Below the pieces are notes generated by a model. That model searched no databases, had not been told where the DNA came from, and saw nothing but the letters and a program-made list of their open reading frames with translations. 64,000 nucleotides of DNA from Teredinibacter sp. KSP-S5-2. Its GTDB lineage: Bacteria > Pseudomonadota > Gammaproteobacteria > Pseudomonadales > Cellvibrionaceae. The DNA is taken from contig NZ_CP120416.1 of the NCBI RefSeq assembly GCF_032773895.1, positions 186,001-250,000 of the forward strand. Direction: 5' to 3'. Made by a program: the position numbers and the translations under genes. Positions 18,043 to 28,656 of the stretch are shown here, in pieces; position 1 is the stretch's first letter, and every line of letters begins with the position of its first letter.

Positions 18043-19005
18043 TTAGTAGGAGCGTTCTACGGAAAATGCCGCAAGGTCGCTCAAGGCTGACTTGAAGTCA
18101 CTTTCTGGGAAGTTAGTTAATATTTCTTGCGCATTATTAGCATGTTTCTGGGCGCAGGTCTTAGTGTAGTCCAAGCCTCCGCATTTATTTACTATATCCA
18201 CAATTTGTTGCAGCTTATCAACTTCGCCGTTTTTTATCGCATTTTGTACTAGCACAGCCTCTTCAGTTGAGCCATGCTGGATTGAATGGATAAGAGGTAA
18301 AGTTGGCTTGCCTTCTGCGAGATCGTCGCCGAGGTTTTTCCCCAGAGCCTCTGCATCCCCCTCATAATCCAGCGCATCATCAACTAACTGAAATGCTAAT
18401 CCGAGGTGATAACCAAAAGCTTTGGCTTGTTGCGCCGTTTCTTTGTCGGTTTCTGCAATCACTGCACCTATCTCGCATGCTGCTTCAAACAGTGCGGCAG
18501 TTTTTTTGTGGATGACCGTGTAGTAATCCTGCTCAGTCACTTGAGGGTTTTTGGCGTTAACTAGCTGCTGGACTTCGCCTTCAGAAATCACATTGGTGGT
18601 GTTGGACAAAATATCCATTATTTCAATGTGTCCGATGGCAACCATCATCTGGAATGCGCGCGAGTACAGAAAGTCACCAACCAACACACTGGGGGCGTTG
18701 CCATACTTGGCATTTGCCGTTGGACGCCCACGGCGCAAGCTGGATACGTCAACTACGTCATCGTGCAGTAGTGTCGCTGTGTGAATAAACTCGATGATAG
18801 TGGCCAGGTTGATATGTTGTTTTCCCTGATAGCCGAGGCAATTCGCCATCAGCAGTACCAGCATGGGGCGCAGACGCTTCCCTCCAGCGTCAATAATGTA
18901 GCGGCCAATGTTTTCTACAAGGTCCACGTCTGAATGCAGTTGATCAAGGATCAACTGGTTCATGGCTTCAAAGTCTGTCTGGATTATTTTTTGGAAAGAT
19001 AGCAT
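18043..19005 (-). CDS. ispB: polyprenyl (octaprenyl-type) diphosphate synthase
   Basis: A 320-residue trans-prenyltransferase that makes the ubiquinone side chain. The two aspartate-rich metal-binding motifs are DDVVD at 82-86 and DDALD at 209-213, and GGKRLRPML at 41-49 is the family GKRxRP motif. It sits divergently upstream of rplU-rpmA, the conserved gammaproteobacterial arrangement, which supports ispB rather than ispA. The exact chain length of the product (C40 or C45) cannot be read from the sequence. Confidence 0.95.
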   Translation of the reverse strand: MLSFQKIIQTDFEAMNQLILDQLHSDVDLVENIGRYIIDAGGKRLRPMLVLLMANCLGYQGKQHINLATIIEFIHTATLLHDDVVDVSSLRRGRPTANAKYGNAPSVLVGDFLYSRAFQMMVAIGHIEIMDILSNTTNVISEGEVQQLVNAKNPQVTEQDYYTVIHKKTAALFEAACEIGAVIAETDKETAQQAKAFGYHLGLAFQLVDDALDYEGDAEALGKNLGDDLAEGKPTLPLIHSIQHGSTEEAVLVQNAIKNGEVDKLQQIVDIVNKCGGLDYTKTCAQKHANNAQEILTNFPESDFKSALSDLAAFSVERSY

Positions 19006-19120
19006 CTAAGCAAATCTGCGCCGCCTGGATAAGAAGGCGGATGCTATGGTGCTCATAATAAAGTGTCAAGTTTTCAAAAGATAACACTGGTAATAGTTTG
19101 CATTTATACCGGCTGGAATC

Positions 19121-19149
19121 TTGCTTCGGGTGGCCATATCGCTTAGAAT
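19121..19149 (+). promoter_or_regulatory. sigma-70 promoter of rplU-rpmA
   Basis: TTGCTT at 19121-19126 and TAGAAT at 19144-19149, separated by exactly 17 bases, about 130 bases upstream of the rplU ATG. A GC-rich run (TTCGCGACCC) follows the -10 box, resembling the stringent-control discriminator of ribosomal protein promoters. Confidence 0.7.
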
Positions 19150-19277
19150 TCGCGACCCTTATAGGTATACGACGCAAGTTTTGAGGTTTTTCGCTAATAG
19201 TGGCGGGGGCTTGAAAGCGTTTTAGCTAGTGTAAACGCTACTTCGTGTCGTCCAGTGTATGTTTTTTGGAGCATATT

Positions 19278-19589
19278 ATGTACGCAGTTATTGCTGCTGG
19301 CGGTAAACAGCACCGCGTAGAAGAAGGCGAAGTTCTTCGTCTTGAAAAAATTGAAGTTGCAACAGGCGAGAATGTCGATTTCGACCAAGTATTGCTTGTA
19401 GCAAACGGCGACGACGTAAAAATCGGCGCTCCTGTTGTAGATGGCGCTAAAGTAACTGCTGAGGTATTGAGCCATGGTCGTGCGGATAAGGTGAAAATCA
19501 TCAAGTTCCGTCGTCGTAAGCACTCTATGAAGCGTCAAGGTCATCGCCAGTGGTACACCGAAGTGAAAATCACTGGAATCAAAGGTTAA
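19278..19589 (+). CDS. rplU: 50S ribosomal protein L21
   Basis: A 103-residue L21. The start is the ATG at 19278 ([17 protein letters not shown] follows), with GGAGC eight bases upstream; the frame is open 11 codons further up but those are not part of the family. The RNA-binding C-terminal region [16 protein letters not shown] is intact. The rpmA start follows 14 bases downstream in the universal rplU-rpmA pair. Confidence 0.98.
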   Translation: MYAVIAAGGKQHRVEEGEVLRLEKIEVATGENVDFDQVLLVANGDDVKIGAPVVDGAKVTAEVLSHGRADKVKIIKFRRRKHSMKRQGHRQWYTEVKITGIKG

Positions 19590-19603
19590 TCGAGGAGTAA
19601 ATC

Positions 19604-19861
19604 ATGGCTCATAAAAAGGCAGGTGGTAGTACCCGTAACGGTCGCGATTCCGAAAGTAAACGCTTAGGTGTTAAACGTTTTGGCGGCCAACTAGTAAACG
19701 CGGGCAGTATCTTGGTTCGTCAGCGTGGCACACGAATTCATGCTGGTGACAATGTTGGTGTAGGTAAAGATCACACTTTATTTGCAAAAGCAACAGGTCT
19801 AGTTAAGTTTGAAGTGAAGGGTGAGCGCAATCGTAAATTCGTAAGCATTGTGCAAGCTTAA
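19604..19861 (+). CDS. rpmA: 50S ribosomal protein L27
   Basis: An 85-residue L27 starting [20 protein letters not shown]. The unprocessed bacterial N terminus that reaches the peptidyl-transferase centre is present, without the Firmicute-type leader. It has a GAGGAG-type ribosome binding site and is followed by a strong terminator, so obgE is transcribed separately or only by read-through. Confidence 0.98.
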   Translation: MAHKKAGGSTRNGRDSESKRLGVKRFGGQLVNAGSILVRQRGTRIHAGDNVGVGKDHTLFAKATGLVKFEVKGERNRKFVSIVQA

Positions 19862-19884
19862 TTCGGTTTTGAACTGAATCTAAA

Positions 19885-19917
19885 AGCCCTGTTGCTTCGG
19901 TAACAGGGCTTTTTTTG
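19885..19917 (+). terminator. intrinsic terminator after rpmA
   Basis: Nine-bp stem AGCCCTGTT / AACAGGGCT with an eight-base loop containing CTTCGG, then seven T residues. Confidence 0.93.
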
Positions 19918-20062
19918 TATTGGACGCAATTTTTTGTGTTTCGCAGGTGGTAGTGGTTGGTCAGTCTATGCTCTGAATAACGGGCTAAGCGGCGATTGAT
20001 GTCTGTGTCTTCTCTATAGTTGGAAAGTGTTAAGTGTCCTGGAGTTGTGTCCTGCTGGTTGA

Positions 20063-21292
<1,230 letters not shown>

Positions 21293-21352
21293 ATCGCAGT
21301 CAATGCTCGGTTAGAATGAGCTGGCAGAGGCTACGCAGTTGATGGGGGAGTA

Positions 21353-22474
21353 ATGAATAGAAGGCAGCAGGTTAAGCAAAGTCGACGTTGGGTAATCAAA
21401 ATCGGGAGTGCTTTGCTAACTGATGATGGTCGGGGCTTGGATAAAGAAGCTATTGCAACATGGGTACAGCAAGTTGCAGGGCTAAAAAAGCGAGGCTATG
21501 AAATAGTTATTGTTTCCTCCGGTGCTGTTGCCGCGGGAATGACTCGCCTTGGTTGGAAAGAGCGACCTAAAAATATTCATGAGCAGCAGGCTGCGGCTGC
21601 GGTAGGGCAAACCAGTTTGGTTCAGGCCTATGAGCAGGAATTTAATAAATACAGTATTAAGACCGCCCAAATTCTGTTGGATCACGATGATCTAACCAAT
21701 CGTCAACGTTACCTCAACGCTCGCTCAACTTTGCGAACGCTAAATAAGCTTGGTGTCATTCCTATCGTGAACGAAAACGACACGGTGGTGACTGAGGAGA
21801 TCCGCTTTGGTGATAACGACACTTTGGGAGCGTTAGTTACCAATCTGATTGAGGCGGACACGTTGTGCATTCTGACTGACCAGAAGGGGATGTATGAAAG
21901 TGACCCGCGTCAGAATGCTTTGGCTCAAATTATTTTTGAGCGGCCCGCATCGGATGAGTCTCTTGACGCTATGGCTAGTGGTGGTGGTTCGTTGGGGCGT
22001 GGTGGCATGATCAGTAAGGTTAAAGCTGCGCGAATTGCTGCTCGCTCTGGTGGTAATACCATTATTGTTGGTGGTCGAATATACGATGTAATCAATCGTG
22101 TTGCAGCGGGTGAATTACTTGGAACGCTTCTGTACGCGGGGCAGCAGCCGATTGCTGCGCGTAAACGTTGGCTGGCTGGGCACTTGCAGTCGAGGGGCGT
22201 ATTGGTTATTGATGATGGTGCAGTGAAGGTGCTGCGGGAAGAGGGTAAGAGTTTATTGCCTGTGGGTGTCAAAGGTGTGTTGGGGCACTTTAGCCGTGGT
22301 GATATGGTCGTTTGTCGTGATCAGAAAGGTAACGAAATTGCTCGCGGGCTGGTGAACTACAATAGCGATGACTCGCGTAGGATTGTGGGTCAGCCAAGCA
22401 CAAAAATTACTGCCTTAATTGGCTATAAAGATTATGATGAGCTCATCCATAGGGATAACCTGGTTCTTTCATAG
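21353..22474 (+). CDS. proB: glutamate 5-kinase
   Basis: ProB phosphorylates glutamate in the first step of proline synthesis. Residues 1-270 are the amino-acid kinase domain ([43 protein letters not shown]), and residues from about 285 form the C-terminal PUA domain ([15 protein letters not shown]). The 373-residue length matches the PUA-containing form, which is feedback inhibited by proline in characterised members. It follows obgE by 60 bases. Confidence 0.97.
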   Translation: MNRRQQVKQSRRWVIKIGSALLTDDGRGLDKEAIATWVQQVAGLKKRGYEIVIVSSGAVAAGMTRLGWKERPKNIHEQQAAAAVGQTSLVQAYEQEFNKYSIKTAQILLDHDDLTNRQRYLNARSTLRTLNKLGVIPIVNENDTVVTEEIRFGDNDTLGALVTNLIEADTLCILTDQKGMYESDPRQNALAQIIFERPASDESLDAMASGGGSLGRGGMISKVKAARIAARSGGNTIIVGGRIYDVINRVAAGELLGTLLYAGQQPIAARKRWLAGHLQSRGVLVIDDGAVKVLREEGKSLLPVGVKGVLGHFSRGDMVVCRDQKGNEIARGLVNYNSDDSRRIVGQPSTKITALIGYKDYDELIHRDNLVLS

Positions 22475-22522
22475 GTTGTTCGTGTTCGGTCGTCTCTTGG
22501 CGGCAGTTTTTATGAGTTCTGT

Positions 22523-23581
22523 ATGACCATTTTCAAATCTCATCTATACGATATGGGGGCGTACAAGCCCCCTCTTGAAGGGCGTGACCCTCACTCTTAT
22601 CTTCTGTTGGACTTTAATGAACGCACATTGCCGGTGGGCGATGCTGTGCGAGAAGCTCTCATTGCGTACATCAATGCCGGTCGTCTGCAGATGTATCCTT
22701 CATATGGCGACATTGTTGAGCGTATTGCGGCTTATGCCAAGGTGCCCGCAGAGCAAGTAATGATCACTAATGGTTCGGATCAGGGAATTGACCTTGTGTT
22801 TCGGGCGACTTGTGCGCCGGGAGATGAGGTAATTATTCCGCAACCGAGCTTTGCAATTTATGAGCAGATTGCAAAGGTGGAAGGGCAAGAAATAATCTCG
22901 CCTTTTTACACGAAAGAAGGTGGCTATCCGGTTAAAGATGTGATGGTTGCTATCACCGATAAAACACGTTTAATTGTGGTTTCCAACCCGAACAACCCGT
23001 GTGGCACATTGGTTTCACGCAGTGAGGTCCTGGCTTTGGCTAAGGCTGCTCCAGAAGCTGCGATACTGGTAGATGAATGTTATTTTGAGTATTCGAAAAC
23101 CACGGTATCGGATCTGGTTGCTCAGTATCCTAACATTGTGATTACCCGAACCTTCTCCAAAACCTGGGGTATCCCTTCTTTGCGTTTGGGGTATGTTGTA
23201 TCTGCGCCGGCAAACATTAAGGCGTTGCTAAATGTGCGGGGCCCATACGATGTAAACCAGCTGGCGATTGTGGCTGCCAATGCGGTGCTGGATGACACTA
23301 CTTCGGTGGAGGCTTACGTCACAGAAGTGATGGATGAGGCCAAGCCTATGTTGGAAGGTTTTCTGGATCGGGTGGCGATACCTTATTGGCGTAGTGGGGC
23401 AAATTTTATATGGATGTTCCCTGAGGATGCTGCGCAGGTTGAAGAGGGGTTGAGAAAAGCCGGTATTTTGGTGCGACCAAAAGCAGATGAAAAAGGGCGG
23501 ATGGGGTTGCGTATTACTATTGGTACGCTTGAACAAACGGAGCGATTGATTTCAGTGCTTGGCGCTTTGCTTCCTGGCTAG
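22523..23581 (+). CDS. hisC: histidinol-phosphate aminotransferase
   Basis: A PLP-dependent fold-I aminotransferase of 352 residues. The substrate and cofactor motifs are NGSDQGIDL (83-91), SNPNNPCGT (154-162), DECYFEY (184-190) and the Schiff-base Lys213 in RTFSKTWGIPSLRLGY, all typical of HisC. It transfers the amino group from glutamate to imidazole-acetol phosphate in histidine synthesis. It is isolated from other his genes, which occurs in many gammaproteobacteria with a second hisC copy; a broader aromatic aminotransferase activity cannot be excluded. It begins 48 bases after proB. Confidence 0.9.
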   Translation: MTIFKSHLYDMGAYKPPLEGRDPHSYLLLDFNERTLPVGDAVREALIAYINAGRLQMYPSYGDIVERIAAYAKVPAEQVMITNGSDQGIDLVFRATCAPGDEVIIPQPSFAIYEQIAKVEGQEIISPFYTKEGGYPVKDVMVAITDKTRLIVVSNPNNPCGTLVSRSEVLALAKAAPEAAILVDECYFEYSKTTVSDLVAQYPNIVITRTFSKTWGIPSLRLGYVVSAPANIKALLNVRGPYDVNQLAIVAANAVLDDTTSVEAYVTEVMDEAKPMLEGFLDRVAIPYWRSGANFIWMFPEDAAQVEEGLRKAGILVRPKADEKGRMGLRITIGTLEQTERLISVLGALLPG

Positions 23582-23603
23582 TTTTCTACTGATTTTTACC
23601 CAT

Positions 23604-23631
23604 AAAAAAGCCGACATAGAGTCGGCTTTTT
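23604..23631. terminator. bidirectional terminator between hisC and rpsT
   Basis: A-run, stem GCCGAC, loop ATAGA, stem GTCGGC, T-run. It serves both converging genes. Confidence 0.93.
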
Positions 23632-23653
23632 CGTATCAGGTTACTTCTTCTGA

Positions 23654-23920
23654 TTAGGCTGCCATTGCTTTAATTCTGGCATTCAAGCGGCTCTTATGAC
23701 GAGCTGCTTTATTCTTATGGAAGATACCTTTGTCGGTGATACGGTCTAGAACGGGTACTGCACTCGCGTAAGCGGCTTTCGCTGCTTCAACATCACCTGC
23801 TTCAATCGCCGCATCCACTCGTTTAAGATAAGTGCGAACCATGGAGCGCAGGCTAGCATTGTGACGGCGAGCCTGGTCGTTCTGACGGGCACGTTTCTTT
23901 GCTTGAGGTGAGTTTGCCAC
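23654..23920 (-). CDS. rpsT: 30S ribosomal protein S20
   Basis: An 88-residue, highly basic, helical S20: begins [20 protein letters not shown] and ends [19 protein letters not shown], as in the whole family. It is a monocistronic gene with its own promoter in the 319-base region to the right and the shared bidirectional terminator on the left. Confidence 0.98.
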   Translation of the reverse strand: MANSPQAKKRARQNDQARRHNASLRSMVRTYLKRVDAAIEAGDVEAAKAAYASAVPVLDRITDKGIFHKNKAARHKSRLNARIKAMAA

Positions 23921-24239
23921 CGCTTTGCTCCTATATATAAAATGAAATAACTTCTAGGTTTGACGGCCAATTAATAAGAAGCCGTAAAATCTGCTTTTAT
24001 TGCCCTTAGTGGGCAAATTAAGGACGCGGTATTATCCCGGTTTCCTATCTGATGTCAACATTTGCGGGCTAAAATTGGTTGGTTATTGTTGGAAAGGGGT
24101 ACTTTTCGCCGGAATTGATTTGATTTGGACGAAGGAACCGTGTGGCCTTGCTGGCGTGCTCACTCGCCCTACTTTATAATGCGCCCCAAAATAAATCCCA
24201 CCGATATATCAAATATACAAAGGTAAAAGAGACCCTATC
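23921..24239. other. divergent promoter region rpsT / chbP
   Basis: 319 bases without a gene. The left part holds the rpsT promoter and leader; the right part leads to chbP. A perfect TATAAT occurs at 24175-24180, with no good -35 box 16-18 bases upstream, so an activator may be needed. No clear operator palindrome or riboswitch is visible. Confidence 0.5.
24175..24180 (+). promoter_or_regulatory. candidate -10 box of chbP
   Basis: TATAAT 60 bases upstream of the chbP ATG. The matching -35 position is weak, which fits a promoter under positive control (for example by chitin oligosaccharide signalling). Inference from position only. Confidence 0.45.
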
Positions 24240-26639
24240 ATGCAATACGGTTACTTCGACAATGATAATCGCGAGTATGTGATTACTCGCCCAGACGTGC
24301 CAGCACCTTGGACAAATTACCTCGGTACTGAGAAGTTCGCTACGGTCATCTCCCACAACGCAGGTGGGTACTCGTTTTATAACTCGCCAGAGTATAACCG
24401 TGTAACCAAGTTTCGCCCGAACTTTACTCAGGATCGTCCAGGTCACTACATCTATTTGCGTGATGACGAAACTGCCGATTATTGGTCTGTTTCCTGGCAG
24501 CCCGTTGCCAAGAGCCTGGACGAAGCCAAATACGAAGTACGTCACGGCCTTTCTTACTCCAAGTTTTCCTGTGACTACAACGGCATCAAAGCTGAGAAGA
24601 CTATCCTGATTCCTAAAGGGGAAGACGCTGAGCTTTGGGATGTTCGCATCAAAAACGACAGCGACAAGCCTCGTACTATCAGTGCTTTCTCTTATGTAGA
24701 GTTCTCCTACAGCCACATTCAGTCTGATAACCAAAACCATCAGATGAGCCTGTACTCTGCGGGTACCTCCTACAATGACGGTGTGCTTTTGTACGACTTG
24801 TACTACAACACCAGTGACTTCGAAGGTTTCTACTACCTGGCTTCTTCTTTCGATCCAGATTCCTACGACAGCCAGCGTGACAGCTTCCTTGGTATGTACC
24901 GTGATGAAGCTAACCCAATCGCGGTTGAAAATGGCAAATGTTCTAACACTGCGCAGACCTGTTACAACCATTGCGGTTCTTTGCACAAGCAGTTCACTTT
25001 GCAGCCTGGCGAAGAAGTACGTTTCTCAGTTGTTCTAGGCATTGGCAAAGAAAACGGCCCACGTCTTCGTAAGAAATACCAGGACATGGCTAACGTTGAT
25101 GCTGCTCTAGCTGAAATCAAAGCTCACTGGGATGAGCGTTGCTCCAAGTTCCAAGTAACGTCTCCAAACAAGGGTTTGGACACTATGATCAATGCTTGGA
25201 CGCTATACCAAGCAGAGACCTGTGTTGTTTGGTCTCGTTTTGCATCCTTCATTGAAGTAGGTGGCCGTACTGGTTTGGGATATCGCGATACTGCTCAAGA
25301 TGCAATGGCGTGTCCACACACTCACCCAGCGATGACCAAGAAGCGTATTGTTGACCTTCTACGTGGTCAAGTAAAAGCGGGTTACGGTTTGCACTTGTTC
25401 GATCCAGATTGGTTCGATCCAGATAAAGCTGATGTTAAGCCATCCAAGTCACCAACCGTTGTGCCAACGCCAAGTGATGAAGACAAGATTCACGGTATCG
25501 AAGATACCTGTTCTGATGACCACCTATGGCTAGTTCCAACTATTTGTCGCTATGTGATGGAAACCGGTGAAACAGACTTCTTTAACCAAGTGGTTACCTA
25601 TGCAGATGGTGGCGAAGGTACTGTGTACGAGCACATGACTAAAGCTCTCGACTTCTCTGCTGAGTACGTTGGTCAAACAGGTATCTGTAAAGGTTTGCGT
25701 GCGGACTGGAATGACTGTTTGAACCTGGGGGGTGGTGAGTCTGCGATGACCACTTTCCTTTACTACTGGGCTCTGAATGAGTTTGTTGATGCAGCGAAAT
25801 ACTTAGGTAAAGATGCCGACGCTGAAACCTATGCAACTCGTGCTGCTGACCTTAAAAAAGTTTGTGACGAAGCGCTTTGGGACGGTGATTGGTACATCCG
25901 TGGGATCACTAAAAACGGTGAGAAAATCGGTACTTCTACTGACACCGAAGGTAAGGTTCATATGGAATCTAACACCTTGGCGGTTCTTTCCGGTTGTGCT
26001 GAAGGTGAGCGTGCTGAGAAAGCGGTTAAAGCGTTGGATGAGTACTTGTACTCGCCATACGGCTTGCACCTGAATGCGCCTTCTTTTGCTACACCAAATG
26101 ACGACATCGGTTTTGTAACTCGTGTATACGCCGGTGTGAAAGAAAACGGTGCGATCTTCTCTCATCCAAACCCATGGGCATGGGTAGCGGCAACAAAAGT
26201 GGGTCGTGGTGATTTGGCAATGAAGTTCTATGATGCGCTTCTTCCATATAACCAAAATGATCAAATTGAAACTCGTGTTGCTGAACCATACTCCTATGTT
26301 CAGTTCATTATGGGTAGAGACCATCAAGACCATGGTCGTGCTAACCACCCATGGTTAACGGGTACTGCTGGTTGGGCATATGTCGCTTGTACAGGCTATA
26401 TGTTAGGTATTCAGTTGTCCTTTGATGGGCTAGTGATTGACCCATGTGTACCAAGTGACTGGGATGGCTTTGAAGTGAAACGTGAATGGCGCGGTGCGAC
26501 ATTTAATATCAAAGTTCAGAATCCAGATCATGTTAGCAAAGGCGTTAAATCTATTACACTTAACGGTGAAGCTATTGATGGCCCTGTTCCGGTTCAGGCT
26601 GAAGGTTCTGACAATGAAGTCGTTGTGGTAATGGGGTAA
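24240..26639 (+). CDS. chbP: N,N'-diacetylchitobiose phosphorylase, GH94
   Basis: A 799-residue GH94 inverting phosphorylase. It would cleave (GlcNAc)2 with phosphate into GlcNAc-1-phosphate and GlcNAc in the cytosol. The sequence follows Vibrio ChbP (801 residues) closely as I know it, including GYFDNDNREYVITRPDVPAP at the N terminus and the inserted SKSPTVVPTPSDEDKIHG before TCSDDHLW. In cellobiose phosphorylases the corresponding loops differ. The general acid is Asp492 in RADWND, the same number as in the Vibrio enzyme. The adjacent phosphohexomutase and the nearby chitinase support chitin use. Codons are strongly biased (TTC, TAC, AAC, GAC), suggesting high expression. Often labelled cellobiose phosphorylase by automatic pipelines. 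Confidence 0.9.
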   Translation: MQYGYFDNDNREYVITRPDVPAPWTNYLGTEKFATVISHNAGGYSFYNSPEYNRVTKFRPNFTQDRPGHYIYLRDDETADYWSVSWQPVAKSLDEAKYEVRHGLSYSKFSCDYNGIKAEKTILIPKGEDAELWDVRIKNDSDKPRTISAFSYVEFSYSHIQSDNQNHQMSLYSAGTSYNDGVLLYDLYYNTSDFEGFYYLASSFDPDSYDSQRDSFLGMYRDEANPIAVENGKCSNTAQTCYNHCGSLHKQFTLQPGEEVRFSVVLGIGKENGPRLRKKYQDMANVDAALAEIKAHWDERCSKFQVTSPNKGLDTMINAWTLYQAETCVVWSRFASFIEVGGRTGLGYRDTAQDAMACPHTHPAMTKKRIVDLLRGQVKAGYGLHLFDPDWFDPDKADVKPSKSPTVVPTPSDEDKIHGIEDTCSDDHLWLVPTICRYVMETGETDFFNQVVTYADGGEGTVYEHMTKALDFSAEYVGQTGICKGLRADWNDCLNLGGGESAMTTFLYYWALNEFVDAAKYLGKDADAETYATRAADLKKVCDEALWDGDWYIRGITKNGEKIGTSTDTEGKVHMESNTLAVLSGCAEGERAEKAVKALDEYLYSPYGLHLNAPSFATPNDDIGFVTRVYAGVKENGAIFSHPNPWAWVAATKVGRGDLAMKFYDALLPYNQNDQIETRVAEPYSYVQFIMGRDHQDHGRANHPWLTGTAGWAYVACTGYMLGIQLSFDGLVIDPCVPSDWDGFEVKREWRGATFNIKVQNPDHVSKGVKSITLNGEAIDGPVPVQAEGSDNEVVVVMG

Positions 26640-26684
26640 TTGGTGTGCGGCGCTCATTGCTGCATATTCCATGTTGTAAGTATG

Positions 26685-26712
26685 GGGGAGTAGCCGGTCA
26701 CGGTTACTCCCC
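26685..26712 (+). terminator. hairpin between chbP and the phosphohexomutase
   Basis: An 11-bp stem (GGGGAGTAGCC / GGTTACTCCCC, one wobble pair) with a six-base loop, followed by only a weak T-rich stretch. It is likely a partial terminator or 3' stabiliser that lets some transcription continue into the mutase gene. Confidence 0.6.
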
Positions 26713-26784
26713 TATTTATGTTTAACACACAGAAGCGCGTGAAAAATTACACTATAAAAACGCGGCAAAATTAAAGAGGCAGTC

Positions 26785-28197
26785 ATGATTAAGTTTGGCA
26801 CTGGTGGTTGGCGAGCATTTATTGGTGAGGAATTCACCGCAGAAAACGTACGCTTGGTTTCTCAAGCAATTGCAAACCTGATGAAAGAAAAAAACGTGGC
26901 AGATTCACCATTTGTTATTGGTTATGACCGTCGTTTTCTTTCTGATAAGGCTGCCCGTTGGATGGCAGAAGTGCTTGCGGGCAATGGTATTAAAGTAGAG
27001 CTAATTAACAAAGCTGTGCCAACGCCGATTGTTATGTTTTGCGTGAAAGATCAAAAGCTACCCTACGGTGCTTGTATAACCGCTTCGCACAATCCTGCAG
27101 ATTACAACGGTATTAAATTCTTTACTGAAGGAGGTCGTGATGCCACTGAAACCATGACCGATACCGTGGAAGAATATATTTCCAAGCTTTCAGTTAGCGA
27201 TGTGTTAAGAAAGGAATATGAAGACGCTATTGCCGATGGCAGTATCGAAATTATTCGTCCAATTAACCAGTTCGTTGATTCTGTTATTGGCGCAATTGAT
27301 GTTGAATCAATTAAGAAGGCCAATCTACGAGTCTTGCTTGACCCAATGTTCGGTGTAGCAAAAACATCGCTGCAGACCGTATTGATTTCAGCGCGCTGTG
27401 ACGTTGACGTAATCAATGACCGTCACGATACAACGTTTGGTGGTCGTTTGCCTTCACCCAGTGCGCACACGCTCTACAATTTGAGTCACTTGGTACCTGA
27501 GCGTGGTTACGATATCGGTATCGGTACCGATGGTGACGCAGACCGTTTGGGAATTATTGACGAGCAAGGTCGCTTTGTTCATCCAAATGAAATCCTGGTG
27601 TTGTTGTATTACTACTTGCTTCGTTACAAAGGACAAAAAGGCAGTGTTGTGCGTAACATCGCCACCACACATTTGTTAGATAAAATTGCAGAAGACCACG
27701 GCGAAAAATGTATTGAAGTCCCTGTTGGCTTTAAACATATTTCTGCCGGTATGGATGAGAATGATTCACTTATCGGTGGTGAAAGCTCTGGTGGTCTAAC
27801 CATTCGCGGTCATATTAAAGGGAAAGACGGTATTTTTGCCGGTTCTCTTCTGGTTGAGTTAATTTCCGTTACTGGCAAAAAACTCAGCGAAATACTTGAC
27901 GAAATTTATGGCAAGTACGGTACCTTTGTTACAGCGGAAGGTGACTGTACTTATAAGGCAAATCAGCGTGAGTCATTGTGGAACATGATTTACGAAGAGA
28001 AAAAACTGCCTGAGTTCAACAAAGAAATTGATAAGGTCAGCTACGCCGATGGTGCCAAGGTTTATTTCAAAGATGGTTCCTGGGTGATTGCGCGTTTCTC
28101 TGGTACAGAGCCGTTGCTACGAATCTTTGCTGAAGCCAGCACATTGGACGAAGCGAATGCGTTGGTACAGAAGGTGAAAGACTTTTTGTCTCTGTAG
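26785..28197 (+). CDS. phosphohexomutase, probably GlcNAc-1-phosphate mutase
   Basis: A 470-residue alpha-D-phosphohexomutase, clearly different from the CpsG-type one at 11156. Catalytic Ser101 is in TASHNPADYNG, the metal loop is DGDADR at 249-254, the sugar loop is GGESSGG at 331-337 and the phosphate loop is RFSGTEP near 446. It follows chbP by 145 bases on the same strand. In Vibrio chitin clusters a mutase of this kind also adjoins the chitobiose phosphorylase. The inferred job is to convert GlcNAc-1-phosphate from ChbP into GlcNAc-6-phosphate for glycolytic entry. A general phosphoglucomutase activity is the alternative. A good AGAGG precedes the ATG. Confidence 0.85.
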   Translation: MIKFGTGGWRAFIGEEFTAENVRLVSQAIANLMKEKNVADSPFVIGYDRRFLSDKAARWMAEVLAGNGIKVELINKAVPTPIVMFCVKDQKLPYGACITASHNPADYNGIKFFTEGGRDATETMTDTVEEYISKLSVSDVLRKEYEDAIADGSIEIIRPINQFVDSVIGAIDVESIKKANLRVLLDPMFGVAKTSLQTVLISARCDVDVINDRHDTTFGGRLPSPSAHTLYNLSHLVPERGYDIGIGTDGDADRLGIIDEQGRFVHPNEILVLLYYYLLRYKGQKGSVVRNIATTHLLDKIAEDHGEKCIEVPVGFKHISAGMDENDSLIGGESSGGLTIRGHIKGKDGIFAGSLLVELISVTGKKLSEILDEIYGKYGTFVTAEGDCTYKANQRESLWNMIYEEKKLPEFNKEIDKVSYADGAKVYFKDGSWVIARFSGTEPLLRIFAEASTLDEANALVQKVKDFLSL

Positions 28198-28222
28198 ACC
28201 AGGCTATTTATTAATATTGAAG

Positions 28223-28245
28223 CGGGGCTTAATGCCCCGTTTTTT
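28223..28245 (+). terminator. intrinsic terminator after the phosphohexomutase
   Basis: Stem CGGGGC, loop TTAAT, stem GCCCCG, then six T residues. It ends the chbP-mutase unit. Confidence 0.92.
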
Positions 28246-28656
28246 ATGTCTGCTATAAATACCTATTTATATTTGATAAAAATCGGGCAAGATCTTTCGC
28301 GGCATTCTAATCATCATTCATGGGTTAATAGCCTTTGATATTCTGCGCGACTCCGAGCGAGGTAACGGAAAGACGTCGGTCGAAAAGCATGATGGGGAAG
28401 GGGCATAGCGTTTTAATGTATGCAATACGTGCTCAAGTGATAGATTGTCCTTTGATTGCCTATTAATACTCAGCAAAGTGCATTTATGTGAGTTTGTAGC
28501 TGAAGGCGATGTTCGCTAAAACGACGGCAAGTTAGACTTATGAGCTGAGGTTCGATGCATTGGGCGCTATTTTCTTGCCCGAAGTTATATAAGCCGCGTA
28601 GTCATTGTTGTATAGTTGCTGCACTTTTGACTGGACTAAATTATTTGTAGAGTAGT
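28246..28656. other. 411-base non-coding region upstream of rapA
   Basis: No open frame of note, tRNA or known riboswitch is recognisable. The stretch from about 28340 to 28420 is richer in G and C and in short GCGA/CGGT motifs than the rest, and could hold a small RNA, but I see no terminator-like hairpin to end one. The rapA promoter must lie here. Confidence 0.4.

Noticed and set aside
24174-24986. 270-codon open frame on the minus strand opposite chbP
   Set aside because: It lies wholly inside the intact chbP gene, has no ribosome binding site or recognisable domain, and its openness follows from the strong codon bias of chbP.
25803-26348. 181-codon minus-strand open frame opposite chbP
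   Set aside because: Same reason as above; composition is a by-product of the biased codons on the other strand.
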